Source: [Phialemoniopsis] sp. UDSM-2020
Lineage: Eukaryota > Ascomycota > Sordariomycetes > Thyridiales > Thyridiaceae
Reading direction: 5' to 3'
Length of the DNA: 64,000 bases
Assembly: GCA_018873225.1 (NCBI GenBank)
Contig: JAEILZ010000001.1
Coordinates: forward strand, 1 to 64,000
Numbering within the stretch: the first letter of the stretch is position 1; every line of letters starts with the position of its first letter. This document shows, in pieces, positions 21,604-33,406 of this stretch. The notes under the pieces are model-generated. The model ran no database searches, had not been told where the DNA came from, and saw nothing but the letters and a program-made list of their open reading frames with translations. The position numbers and the translations under genes were made by a program.

Positions 21604-22341
21604 ATGGTCCACACATACTTCGCAGCGATGGACAGCTTTGCAAACAGGTACACAGAAGATTCAGGACGGTGGAACGCCGTTCAAGCCCGCGACGCAAGAG
21701 CAGACGGCGTCTTTGTCTACGCGGTGCTGTCAACCAAGATCTACTGTCGGCCGGTGTGCAAGGCGCGACGAGCTCGTCGCAAGAACGTCACCTTCTTTTC
21801 TCAGGCCAGTGATGCGGAGCAGGCAGGGTTTCGCGCTTGCAAACGATGCAAGCCAAGCGAGCGAGGGACCATCCCGTCCGAGCAGGGGATCGAGAGTGTA
21901 CGGAGATACATTCAGCTGCTGGACGCCATGGACGATTCTTCACAAAATGATGGCTCTCGCTCACAAACGCCGTGCTTGGAGCAAATGGCGTCGCAGGCCG
22001 GCCTGTCAAAGTGGCATTTCCACAGGCTATTCAAGAGACTGACCGGGACCACGCCGATGCGATATCTGGAGAGAAGACAACAGCTGAGGAGTCAGCAAAG
22101 CCTATTCTTGAACGTCGGCGATTTCCAGCAACCACTCGAGCCCTGGCCAGTCGATCCATCTCTTGTCGGATCTCTGGACAGCTGGGATACCGGAGGTCAC
22201 TCGGACATTCTAGACAACTTCCCCATGCCCATCGATTTCAGTACTGGCTGGCCACAAGACCAGCCAGAACCCCAAGACATGTTCTTCCCACAGATGAATA
22301 TTGGGGAACAAGAAATGCTCTCCTGGTTCCAAGAATTCTAA
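21604..22341 (+). CDS. Ada-type zinc domain plus AraC helix-turn-helix protein
   Basis: The 245-residue product begins with the Ada metal-binding domain: GRWNAVQARDARADGVFVYAV, then IYCRPVCKARRARRKNVTFF and ACKRCKP, which supply the four Cys ligands. In bacterial Ada one of these Cys accepts a methyl group from DNA methylphosphotriesters and switches on transcription. An AraC-type helix-turn-helix follows (LEQMASQAGLSKWHFHRLFK). The C-terminal alkylguanine methyltransferase domain of bacterial Ada is absent and replaced by an acidic, Pro/Asp/Gln-rich tail that could activate transcription. ATG 21604 has a good context; ATGs at 21508 and 21628 are alternatives. A nuclear alkylation-response regulator is the likely role. 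Confidence 0.8.
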   Translation: MVHTYFAAMDSFANRYTEDSGRWNAVQARDARADGVFVYAVLSTKIYCRPVCKARRARRKNVTFFSQASDAEQAGFRACKRCKPSERGTIPSEQGIESVRRYIQLLDAMDDSSQNDGSRSQTPCLEQMASQAGLSKWHFHRLFKRLTGTTPMRYLERRQQLRSQQSLFLNVGDFQQPLEPWPVDPSLVGSLDSWDTGGHSDILDNFPMPIDFSTGWPQDQPEPQDMFFPQMNIGEQEMLSWFQEF

Positions 22342-22526
22342 TCCGCAATGGGTGGGTTCACAATGGATGGGTTACGGATTCTGGGTACGTGTAGCGTTCA
22401 CTCTTCGCAAAGACATGTACTGTATTGCAATTGGTTGGCGCTTCTCCAGAGGCCGAAGCCAATATGAATTATGACTATTAGACATGGGGGTTGCATTGGT
22501 CTCTGGTACTTGATAGTGCCGTTGGC

Positions 22527-24393
22527 CTAGATGAACGTCGGCATAATTGCACAAGTGCTAATCATATAGCTGAGCTTGTCCCAGTAATTCATGTCGTGAT
22601 TTGAGAGATCATCTTGCGCCCAGATGGCTTGTGTCAGAACCTTGACGAAGTGAAACGACCGAGAGGGATACTCATGCTCAGTCCTCGATATCAATTCCAA
22701 AATGATTGCCCGCTGGTCATCGGTCTTCGCATCACATCCAAAGATAAAGACAGGGAACTGTTTTTCGCAGCACTCCAACCGCGACAGGATATCGAAGCCT
22801 CGATCAACGTACTGCTGCGTCTTGGAGGCTTGGTTGAGAATATTGCCAGACGCCCGAGCAATGTACAGCAGCATCGCCAGACGAAAGAGCTCGAGCAGCA
22901 GTGGTGTAAGTGTCTTCTCGTCGCATGCATCGTCTGAAGTATTCCGTATCCTCCAGTCGAGAATCTTCAAGTACCCGTAACGGTCTGCAGCGTCGTCCGC
23001 GGATGGGGATAGATCGATCCTGCTTGGCAGGGCGTCGCAAAGATCGGACAACAGTGCGATGGTCTTCAGTGAGAGCGGTGACCGAGAAGAAGCCTTTGCA
23101 TCTATTAGAAAAGCCAAACTCGCCAAGCTCTGTCCGGACGCACCTTTGCTCGCAGGGTGGATGACGTTGGTGCTGTGCTATGAGCATCTTGCTTCCAGTG
23201 TCGTAAGGTGAACCGAGCCAGCACATCGTGGTAGTACACCCAGTCTAGTAGTGATGAGAGATCGCTATCCTGATGCTGTTCGTTCAGATGGGCTACCTGA
23301 CTGATGTGCTTTACCCCGTCGATATACCACAGCCATTGGTTTGAGGTACAGGAAGCTTGGTGGGTCTACCGTTCATGTTAGTACTCTTGAAACATCACCT
23401 CGCCTGACACGAAGCCCATACCTCAAAGGAGCAAAGGAGCATTCCCGCAGCAACATGCTGTATTGCTTCCTTGGTGTTGACAGGGCTGCTGGACGCCGTT
23501 GCCAGAGCTCTCAGTGCTGAAACCTTCAGTTGCACTGCCTGCGCGTGTATACCATGTCGATGGAGGGACGAAAAGGCCAAGAGAGAGTGCAATACAGCCA
23601 CAGCAGAGGTAGTATTGCTGGCCAATGCAACGCGGATCAGCGAGTTTCCCAGCTCCGTTGGCTCATGGCCAAATATAGCCAAGGAGCGTGACGCAACCTG
23701 TTGAACTAATGCGATGGTTAGCCTTGATACCGGATGAAGCACATCACAGCTGTTTGTTTGATCTCGGTTTGCAGTGACCTACAATATACCAAGAGCTCTT
23801 TCTCCTCGAGCTCCAGACTTGATGGGTTAAATGGCAGTGGTATATCCAGCGGCACGGGTGTATCTAGCCATCATTATTAGTGTGTTCATCAAAGGCCTTT
23901 TTCTTTGGTGATGGTCAAGCCCGTCATCGGGGCCTACCTACTTGCTGCGGTCGTCCCTGATAGTTGCAAGAATCTCTCTATATCAGTCTGAGAGATAGGG
24001 ACGATATGTGTACCGGACTGTCTCGGATGATCTTGTTCCTGCCGCCTAGGGTGTGCCGGTATGGACTTTGCTACAAGTGAGCGCCGGTTATCCCCGACCT
24101 TGGGCCAGGAAAGCTGACGGGTGGAGCCTGATATCGTTGGTAGCTGCAAGTGCGGACAGGTGGTGGTATATGTGAGTTGCTCGAGCTTATGCTCCCAGTC
24201 TACCTCAAGTCTCGGTCAGCTCAGTAGCCATTGTGATTACAAGTGATGATGGCCCACCTCCCCACAGCGCGTTATTACCATTGCCGACCGGCAGAATGGG
24301 ATCCATTCTTACAAATGGCGACAAAACGAAGACTGAAGGTCTTTCTGGTATCGTATAGAGGTTCGTCGTGAGAGAGCACTCGTTCAGGTGCAG
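22527..24393 (-). CDS. C6-type fungal transcription factor (Fungal_trans_2), frameshifted and 5'-incomplete
   Basis: Exons 24393-24258, 24199-23942, 23863-23783, 23705-23422 and 23365 onward join in frame. They give blocks typical of the fungal_trans_2 domain: YTIPERPSVFVLSPFVR, ALWGDWEHKLEQL, LDIPLPFNPSSLELEEKELL, LLDWVYYHDVLARFTLRHW and LLLELFRLAMLLYIARA. After the DWVYYHDVLARF block the frame ends at 23105, while the coherent remainder to 22527 is in another frame that opens at 23177. No intron of credible length joins them, so a one-base deletion (or two-base insertion) is implied between 23108 and 23177. Upstream exons should hold a zinc cluster; only a degenerate Cys/Arg-rich stretch is visible at about 24608-24661. 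Either a decaying gene or a sequence error. Confidence 0.65.
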
Positions 24394-24997
24394 CTACTAG
24401 ATGCTTGAGATAAAAAAGTTGCCTGTTTTGCTTGGCTGACATCGCCATGCATGGTGCTTTCCAAGCGTGCCTGGATTTGTCATCGGTCTAGTCTGATATT
24501 TAGAGTATTTAGAGTGAGACATGGTTAAATACCTGTCCAATCCAGGCGCTCTAAGATGCCGCTAGGCCCGCTTTATCATGCAGGCCATGCCGCTAACCAG
24601 ATTTCTGGCAATTCTTATGTAAGTCTCCTTTGCGGCGTCGAGCCAGACAGGCTGCGCCACAGAGGAGGCCGGACAGTGACATCAAAGATTGCTAATACAC
24701 CGTGGAATGGGAGGCGCTCGAGTGTGACGGCGTTTGCTTTCTGTTGCACTAGCAGAAAGACATGATTGCTACTCTGCGCAGGAGAGCTAGAGAGGCGAAA
24801 TACTCCTGATTCGGACACATTGCTCGAGTTGACCGGCCAATTCGCCGTCATGTGGCCAAGGATGTGCCGATCGAATTTGTAATGCAGTAACGCATTCCCA
24901 TCTATTTAAATGCATTGAGCTATCCCGATCATTTCCATGTCATATTGATAGCGAGCAGTCACTACAAATATCCGCCTTCACTCCGAACACAAGCAAA
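24394..24997. other. Region between the C6 regulator and the SDR
   Basis: Probably contains the unresolved 5' exons of the regulator (degenerate cluster near 24608-24661) and the promoter of the divergent SDR. TATTTAAA at about 24903 lies 90 bases before the SDR start. Confidence 0.4.
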
Positions 24998-26064
24998 ATG
25001 CCCACCTACGTCGTCACTGGGGTCTCGCGGGGAATTGGCGTAAGCATAGCAGAGCACTATTCGCTCCGCACGCTCCCACGATGCTAATTTGTAAAATCAG
25101 TACGAGTTTCTCCGTCTGCTCTCCAAAGACTCGAACAACAGTGTGATTGGCATTGTCAGAGACAAGGCCTTCACAGATAAGAAGATATCACAAGACGTCG
25201 ACCTCCAAGGACGATCGAATTTTCACATTCTGCAGGCTGATTTGACCAACTATGACTCTATCAAGGTCAGTTTGAGTCTGGACGCCTCAATCGTTGACAA
25301 GGATATGTGCTGACATAGAGCCGCAGGCTGCCGTTGCCGAGACTTCTAAGATTACCGATGGCAAAATTGACTATTTGATTGCCAATGCTGGCTACGTCTC
25401 GCAGTTCGACGGCTACGATTCTATTGGAAAGTTGTGAGTTCTCCAACATCACCGACAAGAAAAAGACCAGAAGCCAATGCATTACAGGGGCGAAAAGCCA
25501 CATGAACTTGAGCAGGAGATGCGAAAGCTCATGGACACCAACGTGCTTGGCAATATCCATCTCTACAACTTGTTCATGCCTCTCATTCTGAAGGGAGAGG
25601 CTAAGAAAGTCATTGTTATCTCCAGCGGCCATGCCGACAACGACTTGGCTAGAAATTTTGACATTCCCACGTCCCCACTATATGCCGCGAGCAAAGCTGC
25701 AATGAATACTATCACCGCCAAGTTCAGCGCCCAGTACAGAGAACAAGGTGTTCTATTCCTTAGCATCTGTCCAGGCGTGGTCGAAGTTGGTCACTCTGCC
25801 AACGGTACAGTCATTCCCCATTACCATAGATACTGGCATCATACTGACCACTTTATTGCAGCGACTCCTGAGCAAATAGCAAGTGTGATGAGGGTGGGGG
25901 CCAAGTTCCAGCAGTATGCACCTCGTTTCAAGGGCGCAGACACCCCGGAACAGGCAACTCAAGCCATCAAAAGTGTATGGGAAAAGGCTAGCATTGAGAA
26001 GGGAGATGGTGGCGATTTCGTTTCGCACTTTGGGACCAAGAATTGGCTGGAGCCGCCGATGTGA
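24998..26064 (+). CDS. Short-chain dehydrogenase/reductase
   Basis: Five exons (24998-25039, 25101-25265, 25327-25433, 25488-25804, 25862-26064) encode 277 residues. The Rossmann glycine motif TGVSRGIG is at the N-terminus, followed by IDYLIANAG (the NAG motif) and YAASKAA, the catalytic Tyr-x-x-x-Lys; the catalytic Ser lies in VIVISSGHA. Classic SDRs use NAD(P)(H) to reduce ketones or oxidise alcohols in the cytosol; substrate unknown. The last intron (25805-25861, 57 bases) keeps the frame open if retained. I call it an intron because splicing gives HSANATPEQ and removes a segment without family counterpart. It is divergent from the C6 regulator. Confidence 0.85.
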
Positions 26065-26631
26065 CAGCGGCCAGAGCGGCGCTCGTGTTCCCTTTGGGAC
26101 TGTAACCTATCTTATCTTCTCGCATTTAACATTGACTATGTGTCTTGTACCTGGATCGAAAAGGCGGCGCTCAGTCGGTATCTCATCTTGATTAAGTAGG
26201 CACATAGGATGCCGGGAATCATGAATGCGAATCTCTAATGCTAGTTGGGAAGCATGCGCTAATTACCGTGGATGTTGTAGATCATTGAGGAGGCCTCGGG
26301 TCAATTCATAAAGTCTCAGTTGACACTAGGCTCGTTGACCCCGGTCATTCTCGTGCATCCCATTCAGCAAATCTTGAATCTCCGCCTCAACATCTTCTTA
26401 GTCCCTTCTGCCCGGCTTCTCCACGGTAATAGCGTAAATCTTCACCCCATCCGGAGTTATCCCCCACTCTCTTGCGGGGGGTTGTGGACAATGTAGGCTT
26501 TAGAGGCACAATTTACTGAATCTCGGTATTGATTTACCCCGGGTGGAAAGACGATTTCTCGAACTTAAATCCACTCACATAGCCCCAGGCATTCTGGTGA
26601 AGGTACTATGGATCACTAGCCGACGACTTGT
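26065..26631. other. Promoter region of the glycosidase-like gene
   Basis: 567 bases with no gene. It contains the paired CreA-like sites described separately. Confidence 0.4.
26462..26479. promoter_or_regulatory. Paired CreA-type sites
   Basis: CCCCAC at 26462-26467 (GTGGGG on the other strand) and GCGGGG at 26474-26479 both fit the SYGGRG consensus of the carbon repressor CreA/CRE1. They lie within 20 bases and about 150 bases before the glycosidase-like gene start. Paired sites are the functional form in Aspergillus, so carbon catabolite repression is plausible. Confidence 0.35.
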
Positions 26632-29303
26632 ATGCGTTCCGAAACGACAATGACTGCGACCATCTACTTGCTTGCGTTTCTGGCGCCAACATTAGCTGTC
26701 GCCCAGATTGATAGGCAAGTCTCCTGTTGCAGGATCACTGTCTTCAGTGCGTGCGTGCTGATTGGTCGATTCTTTTTAGACATGCTGTCGTTTCGCGCTT
26801 CAATGTGGTGCGAACCACACTTCCAGCTGTGATCACTAATGAAACAACACCACTCCAGGTCGGCAACGGAGACTTCGCTTTCAATGTGGACAACACTGGA
26901 ATGCAGACCTTTATACCCTTCAATACACTCTCGAGTTGGGGCTGGCACAATGACACGCTTCCAGCCAATGGGTGGGTATCGTGACATCTAAGACTCCGTG
27001 CCACACGGCGCTGATGGTGTGATTGCAGGGAAAAGTTAAGCGACTATCGCGGCATACAAGTCTTGACGCATGGACGAAACGTTACGTATGATCTAGAGGA
27101 CCCGGATTTGCCAGAAGTTTCGAAATGGTTGACAGCAAACCCCAACCGAGTCAACCTTGGCCGCATTGGACTCAAGTACAAGGGCGCAACTCTAGACAAG
27201 GCCCATATCAAAGAGCCACGACAAGAGCTTGACCTATGGAATGGCTTCATCACTTCCGAGTTCGAAATCGATGGGAAAAGTGTTACTGTCAGGACACAAG
27301 GAGCCTTTGACATTGACGCAGTCACGTTCCATGTTGAGTCTGACCTCATCAGCACCGGTGATCTACAGGTCGAGCTCGACTTTCCGTATCCGCCGAAGCA
27401 TAATGTCACGTCAAGTTCCGATTTCGAGATCTTCATGGGATCCTACGATTATCCGCTAAACCACACGACTTCAATCGTAAGCGAGCCCACAACACGTGGC
27501 CGCGCTCACATTTATCACGAGATGGACGAAACCAAGTATTTTGTAAACTTACGATGGCCTTGCAAGTCGCCTTTGACGCTCAGCCCAGACGAACCCGAGG
27601 GGTCCGATAAGACGACGGCGCACCGCTATACACTCGCTCCTATGGCACCAACCAAGGGTAACTCTCTATTATTTATCGCTCACTACTCCCTCGACAAGCA
27701 CGTCCCACCCACGCCCTCGGTCATTCAGAATCGCAACAGCCGTGACTGGAACGACTACTGGATGAATGGTGGATTTGTGGATGTGACAGAGTCCGCAAAC
27801 CCCAATGCAACCGAGTTGCAGCGTCGCATCGTTTTGTCGCAGTACTACATGCGCGTGAACAGTGCGGCCAGCGGTCAGATCCCACAGGAGAGCGGCCTTG
27901 TATACAACGGATGGTGGGGGAAGTTCCACCTGGAGATGTCTGTGTGGCACTGTGCTCACTGGTCAACATGGGGACGCCAATACCTCTTTGACCGGATTTT
28001 CCCAGCCATGTACGAGACCCTGCTGCCTACGTCAGTCGCGCGGGCCAAGGGTATGGGGTGGGATGGTGCAAGGTGGCCCAAGATGACGGAGCTGGGGACC
28101 GGTGGTGTCGGGCCTGGCGAGACTCGGGCGTATTTGATGTGGCAACAGCCGCACCCAATCTATCTCGCAAAGCTCGCATACCAAGCGAATCCGTGTCGAG
28201 AGACGCTCGAGAAGTGGGACTCTGTGCTTACCTCAACTGCGGATTACATGGCTTCTTTTGCATGGTATAACGAAACGACTGGCCAGTATGATCTTGGCCC
28301 ACCGTAAGTGTCCTCGGTTCATTCGAGGTGTGTCTAGATCGCTCATTGCCTTGACAGAACCAAGGGGGTTACTGAAAACTCCTTTCCCCTGGAGACTCGA
28401 AACTTGGCATACGAGGTAAGCCATTGCAACCAATTATCACTCATCGCGGTCTTCTGCTAAACACGGCAGATTGCTTACTGGCGATGGGCCATTGACGCGG
28501 CTTGTCAATGGAAGGTGATGCTCGGCCAGGCCATCCCCAAGCTGTGGACCGAGGTTGCGTCCAAGCTCGCACCTCCTCCCCAGGCTGACGGGATGTATGT
28601 GCCATGGGAAGGTATGAATAGCTCTTGGTGGGATGACCCCAAGTTAAGCAAAGACCCTCGAAGCGTCATCATGCTGCAAGGGAGTAAGACGAGCCCTCAT
28701 ACACACTACTTCTTTGTTCATTCGACGTTCTGACAGTCGCGATTGTAGTACTTCCCGACACACCAGCTGTCGATCCTGATGTCGGGCTCAAGACATCAGA
28801 TAAAATGTGGGAGGTATGGACAGACGCCAATATGCGGGGATGGGCTCGCCCAGTTCTCGCCATCAACGCAGCCAAGATTGGCAAGCCGGAACGTGCCATT
28901 TACCATCTTACAAATTACAACTATTGGAAGTTCGACGATGCCGGTACGATATTGTCTTCTGGTCATCATGCTTTTAAGTCAACCCAAGCTAATGTTTTGC
29001 TCGCGAACAGGTTACGCCACTCGCTCCGGTCCTCGTAAGCATCCATGTTTGCCAATAGGTCCATCCAGCTGACGAACTTCCCTATCAGGTCCATCACCGC
29101 CCCCATATTTTCCAGGAGCTGCTAGTTTTCTCTATGCAGGCAAGTACTTGTGATCGCTATTCATGGTACCTCATGCTGACCCAATGGGCGATCTAGTGGG
29201 ATACATGGCGGCAGGTTGGGAAGGCTCCTTGGGTGATGCGCCTGGATTTCCAAAGGATGGTAGCTGGACTGTAAAGCATGAAGGCATGTTGAAGGCGTTG
29301 TAG
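26632..29303 (+). CDS. Secreted six-hairpin glycosidase-like protein with apparent frameshifts
   Basis: Exons by hand: 26632-26714, 26780-26971, 27029-28303, 28358-28416, 28470-28683, 28749-28943, 29011-29034, 29089-29140, 29197-29303. The product starts with a signal peptide (TIYLLAFLAPTLAVAQ) and then IDRHAVVSRFN. Blocks such as GARWPKMTELG, MWQQPHPIYLAKLAY, IAYWRWAIDAACQW and MAAGWEGS are those of fungal six-hairpin (GH65-like) glycosidases, so an extracellular sugar-cleaving role is likely. The first and last introns use GC donors (AG|GCAAGT and G|GCAAGT). Exon 4 carries one base too many near 28380. The C6 run at 29099-29105 also breaks frame unless acceptor 29113-29114 is used. Met 26650 is an alternative start. 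Possibly a young pseudogene. Confidence 0.7.
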
Positions 29304-29967
29304 GCTCGTCTCTATTTGCAGAGGCTATGAGGCTGTCTGATTGGGATGTTAAAAAAAAAAACATAACGCTGGGTCATCATCGGCCTGACCTGGAGATTCC
29401 AGTCTGGAACAGCACTGCTCACAAATAAGCGCGGCGCAAACTTCAAAACTCAGGGTAGAGGCAGCATCACCTGGATGAGTCAGTATGCTCCCTCGGATAA
29501 CGTTTCAATGTGAAAGTGCTAGTTGGTACCAAGAACGCGGTGCTTAAGTTTCAGCACTTCAACAAGTGCTGAAGAGGTTTCACCGGGGCCCATAACAGCT
29601 AAGGGGTACAGAATGCGGGTTAGAAACATATGCGTTCATTTTTTTGCGCCCCATCAAAAATCTCATGCAAGGTCATAGTAGTCTAAAGCTAGACCATCCT
29701 GTGACTTACTAAGTGGGAAGCAGTCTCCACAAGGGCACGGAGGACAGCCAGAAAATGGCCGGGTTTCATGTCGGAGTCGCACCGCCGTGGTGGGTAACGT
29801 TAGCCAGATGCATTCCCCGCACGCCGCTCTAGCGAATGATCCATTAAATCGCAGGTTAACAGAGTCCGGGATGCGATATATATCATATAGTAAGCCAAGA
29901 GCCATGGAAAGAATTTGATTGTCAATTTCAAGTCTATATCGAGTGCCTTCACATAGCTTGAGCCCCA
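29304..29967. other. Intergenic region
   Basis: 664 bases between the glycosidase-like and AtuA-like genes, with an A11 run at about 29351. No gene, RNA or repeat recognised. Confidence 0.35.
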
Positions 29968-31999
29968 ATGCCTTCCGCCAAGAGAGCCGTTCGTGTCGCC
30001 GGAGCCTCCGGCGGCTTCGCCGATCGCCAGCGGGCCATCCATGACCTGGCCAAGTACAGTGAGGTCGACGTAATTATTGGCGGTAAGTTTTGGCCGTCCA
30101 CTGGCATTACGAATTGCTTCGCGCGACATTTGGCTGATCGACTCCATAGACTGGATGTCCGAGTGCACCATGAGCATTCATGGCACTCGCAAGCGAGCCA
30201 ACGATGAGACCTCCCAGGAGCTTTTTGATCCTTCTTTCATGGGAAGCCTCGGTCCGGCTCTGCCTTACCTCCAGCAAAATAACGTGAAGGTGGCTGTGAA
30301 TGCTGGAGCTAGCTCACCCGGAGGGCTGGCCAAGGTGGTCAAGGAGGAGATCACCAAGCTTGGTCTCAACCTAAAGGTTGCCTGGGTCGAGGGCGATGAT
30401 GTTACCGAGCAAATGCACGATCTGCTCAAGAAGGGCGAAAAGTTCAAGAGCATTGACACTGGGAAGGATATCGAGGAATGGGGCCACGACCCCATCTGCG
30501 CCCAGTAAGTCTGGCAATGGTGTAACCCGTTGCGTATCTTCACATTGCTAAACCATCTAGGTGCTATCTCGGAGGGCTGGGTATTGCGGAAGCTTTGAGG
30601 TCTGGGGCCGACATTGTCATCTGCGGTCGAGTTTCGGATGCTGCGCCAGTGGTCGGGGCTGCGGCCTGGTGGCACGGCTGGAACCGTGACGATCTCGACC
30701 CGCTCGCCGGCTCCCTCATTGCTGGTCATCTCATCGAGTGTTCCACTTATGCAACGGGCGGGTACTACTCTGGGTTCAAGGATCTTTTTGATGGCTGTGA
30801 GGATCTCGGGTACCCTATCGCAGCCATTGAAGCCAGTGGTGATACCGTCTTCAGCAAGGAAGAGCGAGGTACAGGAGGCGTGATGACTGTTGGAACCTTG
30901 ACGTCGCAACTAGTCTATGAGATCCAGGGGTCTCGTTACTATAGCTGTGACGTGGCTGCTAACATTGAAGGCATCCAATTCGAACAAGTGGGCAAGAACC
31001 AGGTACGGATGTCCGGCGTCAGAGGCACGGCACCACCTCCCACCACCAAGGTCGGCATCACCGCGCACGGCGGATATCAGGCCGAGTTCCATTACCTTTT
31101 TGTCGGGCTCGACATCCAGAAGAAGGTCTGTTGTCCCTTTGCTCTGCATGTTGAACCAGCAAACATTGACTTGTGTCTTCCAGGCTGAATGGACGGAGCG
31201 GCAAATCCGACACGCGATGAAGGATCACATTCACAAGTTCTCCAAAGTCAAGTTCCATCTCGTCGGTTCGGCGGCAGAGAATCCCGAAACTCAAGACTCT
31301 GCCACTGTCGACTTCCGTATATTTGTACAGACAAAAGATCCCTCTCTCTTGGGGCTCGGCAGCTGGGCCTCTCTGGGTGGTGCCGAGTCATTCAACCGCT
31401 GGTGCATGCAGAACTTCCTCCAGTCAGCGCCTGGAGCCAGTATCTTGCCAGACAGCCGGCAAGCCTCTGGGAAGCCCATCAACGAATACTGGGTCTCCAT
31501 TTTCCCTCAGGATCAGATTCAGCACAAGGTGTTCTTGGAGTGGAGCGGAGAGTCGATCGACATCCCGGCCCCTACGAACACTGAGCCTTATGTCAAGAGC
31601 CAGAAATCATACGAGACTGCTAGCCCAGTGGACCTGCAGACCTTCGGCCCGACAGAGCGCGGGCCGCTCGGCTGGGTCGTGATGGGAAGGTCTGGTGATA
31701 AAGCCTCTGATGCCAATGTTGGTCTCTTCGTCAGACATGACGATGAGTGGGATTGGCTTCGCAGCTTGCTTTCTACGGACAAGATGATCGAGCTGTTGGG
31801 CAAGGAGTACCTTGGACATGGCGTTGAACGGTTTGAGATGCCTAACATCAGGACTGTTCATTTCCTTGTCCGTGACCACCTTGATCGAGGGTTCAATTCT
31901 ACATCCTCTCTGGATGCTCTCGGAAAGAACCTTTGCGAGTATCTCAGGTCAAAGCACATTGACATCCCGAAGAAGTTCTTGGATAGGGGCAAGATTTGA
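29968..31999 (+). CDS. AtuA-like (DUF1446) protein
   Basis: Four exons (29968-30082, 30150-30504, 30561-31125, 31184-31999) encode 616 residues. The order of blocks VRVAGASGGFADR, VNAGASSPGGLAKVV, DIVICGRVSDAAPVVGAAAW, VMTVGTLTSQLVYEIQGSRYY and the C-terminal GWVVMGRSGDKASDANVG matches full-length acyclic-terpene-utilisation AtuA family proteins. These have an N-terminal DUF1446 region and a C-terminal AtuA-like domain. In Pseudomonas the atuA gene belongs to citronellol/geraniol catabolism, but the biochemical role of AtuA is not settled and fungal members are uncharacterised. No signal peptide or membrane segment, so probably cytosolic. No acyl-CoA carboxylase partner is seen in this window. 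Confidence 0.88.
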
Positions 32000-32251
32000 A
32001 ACCCTTAAGCTATGAAAGGGTACTGGGATTCATCCAAACTGACACAGACTTTAGGAAGTCAAAGTAGCGATGAATAAATAATAGCAACGGAAATAAAAAC
32101 TAGTTCTATCGGCGAAAGAATACTGTCAAGCTTTTGGAAGAGCCGATTATGCTCTCTTCAAGGAGCTGGTGACAATTTCCTAACCATTCCTTTCAGCCAG
32201 ATGTCCCTTGCAGAACTAATCGCCTTTAGCGACATTCCTAGTACAAGCACC

Positions 32252-33406
32252 TCACATTTCCATACCCGGCAGCTTCTCCAGCCCTGCGAAGGATCAGTAT
32301 TTTCACGTTAGACTGGTGCATGTGCTGGAGACTTACAGCCATCAACCTCTTCTCCAATCGTCTTCCCGATCGTGCACTTGTTGGCTGTCTGCATCGCCTG
32401 CTTCTTGATGGAACCGCAGCCATCATAAAAGCATTCGGACTTGTCCATGGCGCGCTGCAGAGAGTCTCCCTTCCAGCCAAACATGTAATCGGCGTGCGTG
32501 CCCGCACCCGAACCCTCGAAACTCCAGACGAAAGGGTTGGGAGCACCAGAAGTCCACATGCTGTTGAACTTGGTCGTATCCCAGACAGTCTCAAAGGTCA
32601 CCTGGGGCATGCGGACTGGATGCGACGAAGGGCAGGCCGGGGCATTCATAAACCCATCAGACCTGATCGTGTTGTACATATGAGACTGATGATCAGGGCT
32701 GTCCAGGTTCTTCCCGTCCCAGCATCTTTAGTGTCGTTAGTCAAACACTCCACGGCGGGTGGTTCAAAGCAAGACTTACGCTGGGAAGTGGTGGGTCGTG
32801 AAGATGCCGCCGGAGCAAGGCTTCTGAGGGAAATCGGGCATCTCGGCACCCCGGTTTTGGCCTTGCAGGCACTGATAACGCAGACCGACGTGTGCCTTTG
32901 TTGCCTCTGTGGGGCTACCAACAGTCATGCGGAATCCCTGCCAGCCTTGTCAATCACATGTTCTAACTCTGGACGGGTCAACATACCGGTGGGAATGTCT
33001 TCACGGGCTGCTGCTTGAGGTTGTCCCTCGATAGGTCGAACTGGGTATAGTAGACCGTGAGCCCTCCAGTGGCACCATCCGATCCTCCTAGCAGGGGCTG
33101 GACCGGGACGACCGGCACACGGTGGTAAGAGCCATTTGTAGGGTGCTTGAAGTACAAGACAGCAGTCCAGTAGTTGGAGAAGTCCTCGGCCATCTGGCAG
33201 GTCGTGCATGTAGCCCTTTCACCAACGTCACCGGTCATGGTGGCATTGAAGGCATTACCACCTACGATGTGGTGCACGTGTGCTGCTGGAAGAGCACCCG
33301 GCTGTACGACGGGGTCGAGGCGCTGGATGGTCAAGGTCGAGCATGGGAAACGGAGACCGGCGTAGACGGGTGCCACGAGCGCCAGGGCGGAGGTGAGCGA
33401 CTTCAT
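32252..33406 (-). CDS. Secreted DUF1996 protein
   Basis: Four exons (33406-32987, 32937-32780, 32725-32337, 32283-32252) encode 332 residues. A signal peptide of about 16 residues (MKSLTSALALVAPVYA) is followed by the DUF1996 pattern: LDPVVQPGALPAAHVHHIVG, CTTCQMAEDFSNYWTAVLYF, PACWDGKNLDSPDHQSHM and the Cys-containing C-terminal part FEGSGAGTHADYMFGWKGDS. DUF1996 proteins are common extracellular proteins of ascomycetes, some with an added carbohydrate-binding WSC domain, which this one lacks. Their activity is unknown. The last exon is short (10 codons) and rests on the frame and a good acceptor only. Convergent with the AtuA-like gene, 252 bases away. Confidence 0.88.

Noticed and set aside
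28304..28337. A 34-base intron that would restore the glycosidase frame
   Set aside because: Shorter than fungal introns normally allow, and the resulting peptide loses the family block TEN.
30265..30909. 214-codon antisense open frame
   Set aside because: Lies wholly opposite the AtuA-like coding sequence, which has strong family blocks.
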